Source: Euonymus europaeus (taxonomy: Eukaryota; Streptophyta; Magnoliopsida; Celastrales; Celastraceae). From it: a DNA stretch of 64,000 bases. Positions 49,601 to 62,333 of this stretch are shown piece after piece; the stretch's first letter is position 1, and each line of letters opens with the position of its first letter. The translations under genes and the position numbers were made by a program. The notes beneath the pieces were generated by a model. The model worked only from the letters and a program-made list of their open reading frames with translations. It did no database searches and was not told the DNA's origin. Location: assembly GCA_963580455.1 (NCBI GenBank), contig OY756970.1, positions 22,816,001-22,880,000 on the forward strand, written 5' to 3'.

Positions 49601-52600
49601 CTCATACCAAGGTTGGCCAACCTTCTGCATGGGTCTATCTCCTCTTCAGGTGGTTCTGTAAGTGAAACTCTGATTGTATCACCCAAGCCATCCTGCATAT
49701 CCGGTTGAGTTATCAAGTCCCAAAGGTAATGCTTACAACGAATCCTGTGATTTATTCTAAACAATGAAAGTTCAAAGATATGGGCAAAGGAGCAGTGACA
49801 AACAGAATGAGATGCTCCAACTTCCGTCAAAGATACATTGTTTCCAGATCATAAATCTGTGAATACCTCACAAATCTACTCTTAAACATATGCTACAGAA
49901 TATATATTAACAAGGTACCTGAAGAAGGGTTCCAATGCCAATTGCAGATTTCATTCGTCCATCCTCACCCTCTCCAGCTTCAGTAACTCCCAAGTGTAAT
50001 GGATAATCCCAGCCTAGAACATACATTTCAGCTACAAGCAGACGGTAAGCCTGGACCATGATAACTGGATTGCTTGCTTTCATTGAGAACAAAAAATTAT
50101 GATAATCCAACTTCCGGCAAATCCTTGCAAACTCAAATGCAGATTCAACCTGATTGTAAAATGCAGATTCGTATGATGACGCTGCATCTTCAAATAAAAC
50201 AGTTTAAGAAAATAAGGTGTCCAGCCATAAGAGGGAATATAAATGTTCACCATTCCCCTTGGAGAATCCCCATAATAACTCATTATACGATCCGAAAGGC
50301 TCCCGTGGTTTGTTCCAATGCGCATTGCCCTTCCATATTTCTTACATTTCTCAACTAGCGGCGTAAAAACCTAGTGTAGTAAAAAAAGTAAGATGCATCA
50401 GCACATAAAACAAAACTGTAAGCACCAATACATGCTAAATGTGCAATAAATAGTCCCACAATTCTTAAATGAAAAATTCCAGTTCCGAAAAGTAATTAAT
50501 GTGACATGAAAAACTGGGGAAAGAGATACGACGTTTCCGGGTTCAATCTGCTTATTGTACTTCTTTGTTATTTACTCTTCTCTCTGATCTACCTATCACA
50601 TAATACACGTACTTAATCCGCATATTTCTACAGAAACATAGCATCTTAAGAAGTGAAACAGAATTTAATGCAGCAGCAAGTTCAGATAGATATAAATCTA
50701 AATACTGAGGTTATAGTTTTCAACTGTAGAGTGGTCTGACCTGTTCAATATGCTCAAGTTCATTCTGATAGTCACTCTCAGTGTACTCTAGCTTCTCAAA
50801 CTGAGCCCGCCTATCAGCTGTAATAAACCAGCTTGTTGAACCAGAATAATAAATCGCGAGGAAAGTTAAATAGCAGGATGAACTAATGATGGACTACATA
50901 CCAAAGTTTCCTGGATTTACGCGAATTTTGTCAAAGCACTCAGCAACTCGCAAGGCTACAGAAGGAGCAAAATGAATATCTGCTACCAAAGGGATATTGT
51001 AACTGAGAAACAAAAGGTTAGCATCACAGCTGAGACTCATGAATTGGAAGTTAAAGTTTCAAAATATGCCAAAGTTTCTTGCCACAATAACCTACTTTTT
51101 CTGCACAAGAGAGTTTTTTATTTCAAAACATGCATCCGCTTCTTTCTTCCCTTGAACAGTTATCCGAACAAGATCTGCTCCCTGGTCCGCTATTTTCATT
51201 ACCTACGAAAACAATAGCGATCAATGCAACAGAACATGCTAGAAAATGCACTATTGAATCATTAAAAATAAAAAATTCATTGATCAAAGAAGATAGAAGG
51301 AGTTTCACATTGATTGCCACTTAATTGGTGCTACGTTCTATAGGACTTGGATATTTGAAGTTATTATACGATAATAGATCCTGAGTCACATTAACCTATA
51401 AGATATGGAAGTAGAAGGAAGCATAACTTCAGAACTAATGTTCTGTCCTCTTCGCCTTCAATCATACTTATCACCAACATAAGCAGTGAAACATAAGCTT
51501 ATGGCAGCTAACAAGGCACATATCTTGCTAGAAGATCTTATCAGTAAGATATGAACCTTTTGTACGCTAGGTCATGGGCTCAAAAATATAAAAGTTAATT
51601 ACAACATTACAAGGGGGCGGGAGGGATAATAATCATCTCCTACTCCATGCAATTGCAGATGCATATGAATGAATGAATGAGGTTAGACCTGATCTCGTGT
51701 ATAATTTCAAAATGCAAAATGTACCAGTATTTCTCTTACCGAATAGCTAAATAGAAAAATAATAATTAGAAGTACCTGTTCAACTGTCGATGCAATGTCT
51801 TTAGTGTCAGTAGTTGTCATTGTCTGAATCCTAATAGGAAGCTCACTACCAATGGCCACATTACCAACCATTACAGTCCTAGTTTTTCTCCTCACAGTTT
51901 TGTGCAAGGACTCAAAGTACTTCTGTCTAGGAACTGCAGTCAAGCAACAATCTCTTATATTGAGAAAAGCCACCTTACAATGGCAGAAACATAAATGCAC
52001 AAAAGCTGTTATTTAAAAAAAAAATCATTTTTTATGGGTTATCGGCATGCCATACAAAATTAAAATACAAGAGATGGACTATTGTTTTATGGTTCGAACA
52101 ACGCTTGTAAACTTTAATCAGCTGTAAATTGAATATCCATCCCTTCGATTTTGCTGAGAAAAACTCAGAAAAAGCCTTGTCAATGTTTGTGACACAAGTA
52201 AAATTGAACCAGTTCAACTGAGCTAACTGGTTTTTAGAAGCAAATAGCAGGGAACCTGAAGCCAGAAAAACTTGGTGCCATTAGTTTATAGTTTCGTGAT
52301 AGAGAAATATCCTTTAAATCAACTCAAACTGGATGCAAAATGGAATTCTAGAGCTACTATAAAGCCACTTACAAACAACCTTCAAGCCTAGGGGAAAATA
52401 TTATGCATGAACTTGAACTCTGTTATCACGTTCTTTTTGAATTGGCAGATCAGAAAACATAAAACTCAATTCACCAAAAACAATTTTATCCTCGAGTAAA
52501 TATCAGAATCAAGACCTCAGTATTATACCTAACAGAGGGCTTTCTTCTGAAGCAGGCTGCAACTCGGCTATCTCTGGACCAGATTGTGAATTTCGAATCA

Positions 52601-52736
52601 CTGAGATTCTTTTCCTACCAGACTTGATCCTCTTTAAATCAACGATACTGACGAAATCCATTCTTTTCGCAAACCCCAAGCTGGAGTCCCCGCTCCTTAG
52701 ACCTGAAAACGAAGCCGGTACGGTTCCAGTCGCCAT
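46670..52736 (-). CDS. HDS: 4-hydroxy-3-methylbut-2-enyl diphosphate synthase, plastid (HDS)
   Basis: Penultimate enzyme of the plastid MEP isoprenoid pathway: reduces 2-C-methyl-D-erythritol 2,4-cyclodiphosphate to HMBDP with a [4Fe-4S] cluster. Exon 1 (52529-52736) starts [13 protein letters not shown] and encodes the transit peptide. Exon 2 starts at 51933 and gives VPRQKY followed by [20 protein letters not shown]. Later exons give [20 protein letters not shown] (about 51125-51200), [20 protein letters not shown] (about 50925-51000), [19 protein letters not shown] (about 50265-50325) and [21 protein letters not shown] (about 49925-50010). The plant-specific central insert ([14 protein letters not shown] to [16 protein letters not shown]) separates the TIM-barrel part from the cluster part. 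The cluster-binding end has [20 protein letters not shown] and [17 protein letters not shown]. The frame ends WVDPPADD. All blocks are present and in order; some internal splice sites were placed only approximately. Confidence 0.96.
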
Positions 52737-53857
52737 TTCCACAGACTAACCTTCTCACTTCTACTTCAAAGTTCAAAATCATAGAAACAACAAAAAATAC
52801 TCATCAGGAGCAAGACGACAAAAGAAGAAGAAAAACATCCTATACTGTATTTTTTAGAGTCCGAAATCAATTTTCAGATTCTAAAAAGAAAACGAGACGC
52901 TCGATTAAGTTCAAAACCATAGAAGACTCGTCGAGAGTCCGCGAAACGAAAACAGATAAAAACACTATGTTCCTCAGCAACCAAACAGCGCAGAGAAAAT
53001 TGCAATACGGTGATCATCAAAGATTCTAATTCGCCTAAAATATCAGTCAACTGCAAGCTCTAGATGAACTCGCTTAGCTACTGCTACCACAAATCGACAG
53101 ATGTTTCAACAACGAAAACATGTTTTCACGAAATGAAAATACGAGTTAAGTACTCAAAAAAAAAAAAGGTGAATGAGATTCAGGTTTTGGAGGCCATGGT
53201 TACCTCGAGCAGAGGAATTGAACGCGAACACGAACGCGTGCAGAAGGAACTGGTCCGGTGGTGGAAGAATTCTAACGGAAGGGCGTGTGCTATCTGCTGT
53301 CTGTGAAAGGAAATACTATTGGTTTAGTTCAACTTAGTTGTCAATGACTTACTGGTGTGATCAGTAATTAATTTTAATACCAAGCTTAATAACAAGACAA
53401 AAACGTTTTATGAGCATCTTTCGTTTTCTGTGGCGTGGAAAATCCTGCTGTGAGGCACAACTTTTTCCTCTTAAAATATAATTTACAAATTACTACTTGA
53501 CTGGGGATTTTTAGAATTTAATACATTTTTGTTGCATGTGCATCGTATCAAGTGTCCTGCAATTCTTGATTTGCATGGCCCAGAAAAAACGAAATCACGT
53601 GAATGTTGGGGTGCTTGTCGCACGCCTGTTAAATGTGATGTGTGTTTAGGTAATCCATTTTATTAACGTGGTAGTTGAATGAAGGCGCATTTGCATCGGT
53701 TAGTTGATTACATAATTAATAGTAAAAAGAAAGAGAGCCAATTGTTTATTTTTTTAATCAAAAAAATTGGAAGAGTCTGAGCCCAAACATGTGGCGGTGG
53801 CATTATTGGTGTGGATGGACTAACATATATAAAAATTTAATTTGGTGAACTTTGACC
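52737..53857. promoter_or_regulatory. HDS promoter region and spacer
   Basis: Upstream of HDS (minus strand). The first 500 bp would contain leader and promoter; no distinct TATA element could be assigned with confidence. An A run lies at 53157-53168 and AT-rich DNA continues to the LINE relic. No gene seen. Confidence 0.35.
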
Positions 53858-54172
53858 AACGACCATGGCATTTGGTGCTCTGACTGCAGCTCTTGGCCTT
53901 TCTATTTGGCTAGAGACTTCAATTTTTTCGCTTTTATTTTTGAAGGTGATGATAATCATTTGCTTTCGAATCAAGTTATTCACTGATTGGATCACTGTTT
54001 TCCATATGAAAATTAATAAGTTTCTGATTCTCTTGCTAAGTTAGGTCGTCTCTTAGAGTCTGATCAAACTTTTATTTTATTTAATGACATTTCTGGGGAA
54101 ATCTCCTTAGCTTATATCTCTGACTGTAATTCTCATTTGCTCTAATGTTATTAGATTTTTTCTAAAAAAAGG
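53858..54172 (+). mobile_element. Short LINE relic (RNase H end)
   Basis: With frame changes the sequence reads GALTAALGLSIWL, then FEGDDNHLLSNQVI and SDSLAKLGRLLESDQ. These are the pattern of the last third of a plant LINE RNase H domain. It ends near an A run (ctaaaaaaagg). It is a 5'-truncated, decayed copy, different in sequence from the large LINE in this window. Confidence 0.4.
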
Positions 54173-54959
54173 ACTATGGGTATCATAACAAAAGATGCCC
54201 ATTTACCCTTCAATTTCAAATTCAATGAGGAAAAGGCCAGGCTGAACTTGATTTCACTAAGCCCTCACTCGGCTCATTTAGCAAATGGATTTTTTTTTAT
54301 CAAGGCCCTAGCCTGCTTGTTTTGCAAACGAGCCAGACTAAGCTTTTAGGGCATGACCACGACTCACGAGCCTCCAAATTAAATGAGCTCGAGCCGACGC
54401 TTTTCTCATACAGCTCATGAGCAGACCTGTTAATTTACACCTAAATAATGATATATTCACTCAAAATACGATCCTCATTTTACTCACAATTAATTTATGT
54501 GACGTGGTTTATCACTAATTATAAAATATGCACGTTGTCAAATAGAGAATAGTTGTTAGTAGATTCACTACTCAACAACCCATCACATGCCTAGACTAAA
54601 AAAATAGAGACAGAGTAGAAGTCTTGATTCTTCAACCAAGCTGGATAGGAATCAAAAGACAAACTCTTTCTGCTTTTCTGCCACAGTTTTCCAAGAAAAA
54701 TTTCCTCCGCATCAGTGAACTTTTTTTTCCCCGAAATTTGAATTAATGAACTATGCCCCAATTCTACTTAACCTCCGCAGCAATGTGTTCAGAACCTCAA
54801 GTTAGAAACAACTAACAAATACCTGCACACTCTTATCCACCAAATTGGGAATATAACTGCATGCAAGATTAACTCACCACAATTTCTTTTCTCAAAAATG
54901 ATAAATATCTCTTAGAGAGTATATCCCTGAATAATGACAGCCATGATTTTGATTTTTCA
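54173..54959. other. AT-rich spacer with transposon-like words
   Basis: Around 54240-54430 there are clusters of gagcc/ggctc words (for example aaatgagctcgagccgac) like those inside hAT-type MITEs, but no matched ends. The remainder is featureless. Confidence 0.35.
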
Positions 54960-55149
54960 AACTAAAAAATATAAATACAATTTTTAATCACAGAAAGATA
55001 TCTCATGTTTAATTTTGATCATCGAATAATAAAACGTTTGAATTTAATCACCAAACTTCTCATTTTGTTCTGGTCTCATCATTTGGTATGGAATTCCTAA
55101 AACCGAACAGCTATTTTGCTTATGTGGAATTTGACCTTAAAGTGATTGG

Positions 55150-55610
55150 TCCACATGGATCCAATCCCAATTTCTCCACCATGACCCCCACCTACACCTG
55201 TACCACTTCCAAGTCCTCCGCCAGCATTTCCTCCTACTCCCCCTCCTGCACCAAATCCACCCCCATGACCAACCCACCTCCACCACCTATGCCACCAACT
55301 GCACCAAATCCACCTCCATGGCCTGATCCCTCACCTACACCACCACCACCTACCTCTCCACCAGCTCCAAAACCCAAAATCTCCACTATGACCTGAACCA
55401 CCACCCACACCACCTCCTCCAAGACCAGTAACTCCTTCACCAGCTCCTCCACCAACTCAGAATTCGCCTCCTCCACCTGCACCTCCACCAAGTCTACCAC
55501 CATCTCCTAATCCCCTCCTCCTCCTGCTCCACCATGAATACCACCATGGACATCTGGGTTTTCTTGAAGCAAGGCTATCAAAACCAACTGTTGCTTGTTG
55601 TCCCCTGTGA
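55150..55610 (-). pseudogene. Captured glycine-rich-protein gene fragment
   Basis: On the minus strand the sequence encodes runs such as HGGAGGGGGLGDGG, GLGGGGVGGGSGHSGDF and GGGVGGNAGGGLGSGTG. They lie in two frames and are broken by a stop after GGGGEF and by at least one frame change. It resembles a cell-wall glycine-rich protein with repeated Gly-Gly-X units. Both ends run into the inverted repeats of the surrounding element. The + strand of the same DNA gives a Pro-rich frame that is only the complement. Confidence 0.6.
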
Positions 55611-55707
55611 AATCTTTGAAATCACAAGAACACAGGAGAGATTGCAAAGAATAGGAGAGCGAGAGCACACAAAGAATGGAAGAAAGAACACAGGTGAGGG
55701 ACCTAGG

Positions 55708-56089
55708 TAGGGGTCACCAAATGGCCCGAGCCCTCCCGGGTTTGCGGGCCCAAGCCCGAAATGACATCGAGTGTCCGGTCCAAGCAGTTCAGTGCATATA
55801 TACTGCTGTGCAGTGCATATATACTGCTGTGCAGTGCATATATTTGCACTGCCGCCCAGCAGTGCTAATAATATATATCTGTATATACATATTTTTTGAA
55901 ATTTAATTATTATATATGATAAAAATAGTTAAAATTTGAGTCCGAATTCACAAATCCAAGCCGAAAGCTTGAAATTCTTGAGCCTAGGCCAGGCTTGGGC
56001 TCAAGAATTTGCACTAAGCCCGACCTGAAGTTGGTATTCTGGCTTTGGCCTCATATTTTCGAGTCGGCCTGACTTGATGCCAACCCCTA
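55708..56089. mobile_element. hAT-like MITE nested in the MULE
   Basis: The left end taggggtcaccaaatggccc and the right end, reverse-complemented, ctaggggttggcatcaagtc share the TAGGGGT-type terminus typical of plant hAT MITEs. The sub-terminal regions are rich in gcccgagcc/gggcttgg words, also typical. An 8-bp target duplication is not evident, so the call is tentative. Confidence 0.4.
55790..55852. repeat. Three-copy 21-bp repeat with internal dyad
   Basis: Unit cagtgcatatatactgctgtg, two exact copies and a third altered copy. Each unit contains gcagt and actgc arms around an AT core, so the array could form nested hairpins. Confidence 0.8.
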
Positions 56090-56603
56090 GACTTGTTGTA
56101 CAAAAATTATGATTTATTATTAGTTCTATTTGTAAATTGGTTTTTTTAAAAAATATATTACCAAGTGGAAATCCATTTTCACGTGAACCAATCACTTTAA
56201 GGTCAAATGCCACATAAGTAAAATAGTCACCCGATTTTGGAAATTTATGTCCAAAGTATTAGACTGGAATAAAATAAAAAATTAAGTTACTAAAACATTT
56301 TATCATTCAGTGATCAAAATAATACGTGAATTATGTTTTGGTGACTAAAAGTTATATTTACCCAACTTAAAAATGAACCAAATCTTGTGGCTAAAGTGGC
56401 TGCCACATGTGTCATTAACGTTTTTTTTTAGGGATATCTAGCACAATGAATATTTTTTTTTTTACATAATGGCAGATAAAAAGTGTTCTAAATATAACAA
56501 TCACGAGAATGCAAAAGAGATAAAAGGAAAAAATAAGTTAAAAAACATCAACCAATTATACTTTGAGATTTTGTTAGTCAGAATAACATCTCCCTGAGTT
56601 GAA

Positions 56604-59600
56604 CTACCGCTCCAAAAGCATCACCATTTCACAATGCGGAGTATGTGGGAAAAGATCAACAGCCATGACTTTTACTGGTCGAAAAGGCTCTGAAATGGGC
56701 ATAGATTTGGTCCTGTGTCGGGCCAAACCAGCACTGCTCATGTTCCTCCACCCCCTGTTATTTTTATTCGCTTTATCAACTTTATCAGGGGATGGCGTGC
56801 AAAGCTCTATAGCATTCGCCACCAAGCTTTCGGGATTGCAAGATATGTATCTGCAGAAGAAGAAAAGGGTAAAATACAAGATAACAAAATAAATAAATAA
56901 CGAAAGCAAATAATCCAACAAAGTTCATAATGGGGACTTACACTAGCTTCCGTAGACGTGGATTCAATCGCAGAGTTTTGATTACCTACATATGCCCCAC
57001 AACTCTAATTACTTTAAAGATAAAATCCAGATCACATACACACATGGAGTGCCGAAGGAAAAACATTGTCCAGAATGAAATGAAACCACCCAAGATTATG
57101 AAAGCAAAAGGAAACTCTTTCCAATTTGCTTATACTATGACCATGATTTTTTTTCTTCTTTTTAGTGATGCTAATGATGATTATTAGTAAAGCTCATGGA
57201 AAATTTCCAGATAAAAATGGCCATCAATATCTAAGATTCTAAATCCATTTTTTTTGGGAAAAAATGATATTATATATAATTTTATTCAACTTCAATAGTC
57301 TGGAAAAGCAAGAGGAACCATGAATTGCAGATCAGAATTTGAAGATTAATGTTATAAAACAACCACCATGGCACCATGTCAATTAGGATAGATGACAACT
57401 CTCATATGAAAGGACAACACACAAGATGAGGCAAGTCACTCACCGTAGGATGGAGTCCAACACGTGGAGGATCAACAATAGCAACGACATCTTTGAACTG
57501 TGGCACAAAGGACACTCCTTCACCTGAAGAGCAACTCTTCTGAGTATGGCTTTGGGGTTCTTGTTCACCATTTTCGGAACACCCTGATGCAACTTTACCA
57601 ATATCTTTCTCATCATTCGTAGAGATATCTTTACCAGTATCAAAACTTGAGCAAAGTTCAGACTTTTGTTCATCATTCGTGGAGATATCTTTCTCGTCGG
57701 GGATACTTTCAGCGGCACTCAATTGCTCATCCTGCTTCTGAGGGGCATTTAGGTATTCTTTCAATATAGAACCCATCACATCCTCCGCCTGTCACCTCAC
57801 CTCATCCGCAGCACAAATGTACATGCAAACAATAACATTATATATGCAAGTAGCTTAGAATAACAAAAAAAGTTGAACAGGAAAAACAACATTAATAAAT
57901 TTGAAGTTTTTTAATCAACAAAAAACCCTTAAATATGACTAAAACTATCATGTGAAATATGAACCTTTTCATTAAGATTTTTTCATGGGGACTGTCTTAA
58001 TTTTAGCACTAGACGCCTTGGGCATGCTAATTTGTTATGCCATTGAACAGTTTGTTACTCACCTTTCCACATACAAATCTACAGTTTGTTATGCCATTGA
58101 TTTCAGCATTCCTACTAGCATCTTGAACAGCAGCTGCATTCATTTCAATACCAATAACCTGGAAGATTTTTAAGTCAAAGACCAGATCATCTGAGAAGTT
58201 AGAAAATACAAAAAAAAAGGAAATTTATTATACAAAATATTTTCAAAAGATGGACTATTTATGCCACATGAGGATTAAATGGTTTTACGTCATGATCCTA
58301 TAATATGACAGAAACAAAAAAATAGACAGAAACCAAGTAGATGAATATTACCATACCAACTTGATGAGCTAGAGTGAGGCCAATTGTTCCAGTCCCACAG
58401 CATACATCAAATAGCAAGGAATCAGGACCCAAACCAGCCCAGTCCCCCGCAAGGGAGTATAGCTTCTCTGCAGCAAGGGTGTTGACCTGCAATGACAGTT
58501 CGATCTGTGAAAATCCACTATTACCAGCAAAAAACGCTCAATTAACAAAGGGAGATGAAAACTGAGGTCCTAACCTGGAAAAAAGCTGTTGGTGATATGG
58601 AGAACTTGAGATTGCTTATACAATCATGAATTCTCATTTCTTCAGCATCATCCATTGCGTTCAAGTTAGAACTATTGGCTACTTTTGGAAGAGTCAGTGG
58701 GCGCAATGGAGCATTAGCAGGTGCTACATTAGATATCCCTTGATGATCCTGAAAATAACACCATCCAAAAACACAGAGTGAATTAGGCCATTATAAACTA
58801 AAGAGAGCAGCAGTGCAAGGCCCTAAACTCATGGCCGATGTCAGCCAAGGCAACAAAGCAGCATGTTGAAAACAATTTAGCTTATTAACGAATAAGATCT
58901 GATATGATTGAAATGGGGCACACTCAACAAGGTTATTTTATCAATGTACCAAAATTTTAGGATATGTTTGTAGAGCTATGAATCTATGTAGGCAATACTA
59001 GTAAAGAATTTCTTTTAATCCAATGTTAAACATATCAGCCTCTGAGGTAAGACACCAAACAAAGAACTAAACTTTCAACAACCTCCCACTTCGGCACCTG
59101 AAAACAAAAGCTAGGAGAACTCTTATATATTGCTTCTCTATTATTGGAAATAGCCAATACCTGAACAACCAAAACTTTCAGGGGCAGAGTATCTGCAGCA
59201 GCTCCTGCAGCAAATGCTTGAGCCAAACCCTCAAATTCATTGGTTATTAATACATCATCACAGCCCACTGAGCAGACCTATGTGATTGAGATAAAGAAAA
59301 ATGAGTATCAACCCCAAACTCTATCGAAGGGCAACTCAAGCAGCTTCACCTAACATGAAATGAGAACCTGGTCTTGTGACTTCATTAACGAAATATAATG
59401 TCTTTGCCAATTTTTGTATGCTTTCAAGCTATACGTTTCACTAAAACAAAGAAGTATCAAATAACAAGTTTACTAGACCCAACCTGAACAATAAGCATGA
59501 CCTCCGAAATTTCGGATTTCTCAACATCAGTAGTCTTCCCTGGTGATCTTCCTTCTCGAACCTTTTAAGACAAAACATCAAAAGCTGAAAGTGATAAAAA

Positions 59601-62215
59601 GAAATAAACAAACCCGCTGAAGAAATCCAAAGCACTGAATTGGCAAGATAGTGGCTACAGCATTTTCACAACTCATGGGTACTTTCAGAATCCTTACTGT
59701 TAACTGACGCCAGAATCCAGTATTCTTAAATCTGTTCCATACTGGTAAGCTTGATTGTTGTAGAAATTTCTGAAAGACCAACGCATACTTGCAAGCAACT
59801 GTGGAAACATTAGGGCAGTCATGAGGTTCTTCTACTGCTGTCACCCCCTCCCTGAAAAGATCATATATGTTACAACAAAAACAATATATTGCTACAAAAG
59901 ACCCCAAAGAAGAGTTGCCGCAAACCACCTGAAGCTTCCAAGCATAAAACCCACTGTTGGTTTTCCCTGTAGAGAATATCCCACGGAAAACTCACACTTG
60001 TTACGGTATCCATTTACGACAGGTGATTCAAGAATACCTACTAGTTCACATGGAAGACCACCTGCAGCATTTAAGGCAGAAATAATAGCCATAAGATCAA
60101 AACAAAAAATAACGAAGAGAGAATGGGGAAGCATCATACTGAAATTCTAGAGTGATAAAGAACATCAACTGGAAAGAGGAAACCGTTTTGCGACATTAAC
60201 TACATGATAACTAAATAAGAAAAGAAAAAAATATATGGATAAGTAACTGCATGAAAGACAAGTTTTAGAATTCTCCAGATAAGGTAAAACTGCACCTATT
60301 TCTCTAGCTTTGAGAATCCATTCCATAAGTGGAACACCAGTCGGACAAGCTTTACGTGCATTCCTAGTCTGTCCAAACCAAAACAACAACAAAAAATTGA
60401 TAGTTCAGTTTTGAGAACAAAATGCAGCATTATGTAAATAAAAAGGATCACTGGAAAAAGAATTGCAGACAAGTTTTTTCAGCATTTGCATAACAGAGTT
60501 CTTCTTGTGCTCCAACTGATCACTATAAGGCATGTGAGCAAGAGGAGTTACTACGTCGCGAACACTTCTTGTTCTCAGGACAGAGGCATCTGATGCAGAA
60601 CCAACATTATTTGCATCAACTTCAATCCCATCCGAAGACGCAGCGATCCCAACATTCTCCCCAGCCAATAGAGCCTTTGAAGCTTCTGAGGCATTTTCAG
60701 ACGGAGTCATTGCTGATTTCAGGTTTTTCTCAAACGATCGAGGAATGACATCTGCGACCTTTATATTCTTATTCCCAACAGATTTTCCATTCAGCTCCTG
60801 TCATATTAAAATTTTAAAAACACCTGTCAGGGAAGTTACTGCAAGCTCATGAGGTAGATATTGCCCCTTGATATTGCAGAAAAACACCCAACGTGTTGTC
60901 ACAAGTTCACAAAGTACTCATTTGAAAGTACCTCCAACGCGCTTTTCAATTTTTCTGTGTCTCCAAAACTCACAAATCCTACAGCCATCCCTTTCTTTTT
61001 CTTAGCAGATTTAAAAAGAATTCCCTGAAAATGAATAATATATTTATAAGTTTCAGTAACAAAGTAACATGCCTCTGCAACTGTTTAGTTTCACTGGAAG
61101 AATAAAAAGTTGAATATTAAAGTCCACTGGAGCAACAAAAAAGAACATAATTAAAAATAATTTGAAAAATTGAAGTCTATTAGTAACATCTTTTTGGAAA
61201 CTGTACACGTACTTGGTACTCACAGCATTACTGCCAAAAATATTGTAGACAGCATTGAAACTTTTGCTCATTTATTTTAGATTAATCAACTCAGACACCC
61301 TTTGTAACACCACATTAAACCTTCTACAGCCCTAAGTAAGAATCACTGCAACATCAGTCACAAGTCATATACATCTAATAGTAACTTCAATCAAGAATAA
61401 AAACTCATCTAGAGGAGCCGAAAGATGAAAACTCCACCAAGAAAAAAAAAATTGATTGACCAAAATTCGACTTGAGGCGGTGATCACCGAAGTGACCATA
61501 GGGAATAAATTATAAATTATTGAACCCTCTATGCTGAGAAAAATTACCAAAATCTCAAGTCCATCCTCAGCCATACGTTTTCTTCTTTTGTAGTAGAAAA
61601 CCAATTGATTAACAGGAAAAGTCAAGATACTAAAAGTCATTTAGAACGCAACAGAAAACAAAATCTATGAATTCTTACTTGTTCAGTAAGAAACTTCCTT
61701 AAATGCTCCGAATCCCACTTCACCGGTAGATGTACCAAACACTTGCTGAGCCCAGGATCCATAATACACTGACTGTTATTCTCTCCGCCCGTCTCCCCCT
61801 TGCCGACGCCATCAACAACAACATCCATCATCATCACCTCCATTTCTCCTCTCTCCTCACATAGGTCTCCACTGTTTTCCAGCTTCAACGCCTTCCTTGC
61901 GCGCTCCGAGGTAGGGTCCCAAGTGTTATCTGGACGCAGCCGGAGCTCCTCCTCACCGTGCGCGTATCTGCACGTGTCGCCGTGGCTGCATGACCCAGCC
62001 TGACGTCTGAAGTAAGAGCAAAGGCTGGTTTTATACAGCGGGCGAAGGGAAAAGTCCGTCGTCTCCGACTCTTCTCGCTTTCGCTTATCTCCTGGGACTA
62101 CATCAGGCGACGATTGGGGATTGGGCGCAATAACTTGTTCGTTGGGGTTATTGGATTGGGGAGACGATGGAGGTTGGTCGTGCTGGGCTAGGTTAGCTGA
62201 ATCGTTGTCGTTCAT
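56604..62215 (-). CDS. CCCH zinc-finger tRNA (uracil-5-)-methyltransferase, C3H24/TRM2 type
   Basis: Predicted S-adenosylmethionine-dependent methyltransferase that makes 5-methyluridine in the T-loop of tRNA (TrmA/TRM2/TRMT2A family). Exon 1 (61679-62215, 179 codons) starts [14 protein letters not shown]. It contains a C-X9-C-X5-C-X3-H zinc finger at residues 66-86 ([20 protein letters not shown]) and the start of an RRM-like domain continued in exons near 60930-61020. Catalytic-domain blocks follow: [12 protein letters not shown] (about 59970-60010), [12 protein letters not shown] for cofactor binding (about 58375-58410), [21 protein letters not shown] (about 58080-58160), [15 protein letters not shown] (about 57440-57490) and YISCNPESL with the nucleophilic Cys (about 56840-56860). 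The protein ends [14 protein letters not shown] finger fused to this enzyme is the plant form (At2g28450 is the likely counterpart, from memory). An acidic Ser/Thr-rich insert (about 57500-57780) lies between motifs. Confidence 0.93.
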
Positions 62216-62333
62216 TGAGTTACCGTTTAGGGTTTCAGCTGCAGAGAGACTGTTATTCGGTGATGATACAGCCGCAGTAGTACTAATCAGTAATCAGTAA
62301 TCGGTAATCGGCAATCCCCGGAAGAAAGCAAAT

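Larger units (their letters stand above)
54969..56363. mobile_element. MULE-like element carrying gene-derived sequence (Pack-MULE type)
   Basis: Terminal inverted repeats of about 190 bp (54969-55160 and 56172-56363) share long matches, notably cttatgtggaatttgacctt and taaagtgattggt against their complements with occasional substitutions. The outer end is GGGTAAATATAAC-like on the right and more diverged on the left. Flanking 9-mers aactaaaaa (54960-54968) and aacttaaaa (56364-56372) match at 8 of 9 positions, the target-site length of Mutator-like elements. No transposase is present. The interior holds a glycine-rich-protein fragment and a nested hAT-like MITE, so it fits a Pack-MULE with a later insertion. 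Confidence 0.72.

Noticed and set aside
55088..55396. Pro/Thr-rich plus-strand protein
   Set aside because: It is the complement of the Gly-rich fragment and begins inside a transposon terminal repeat.
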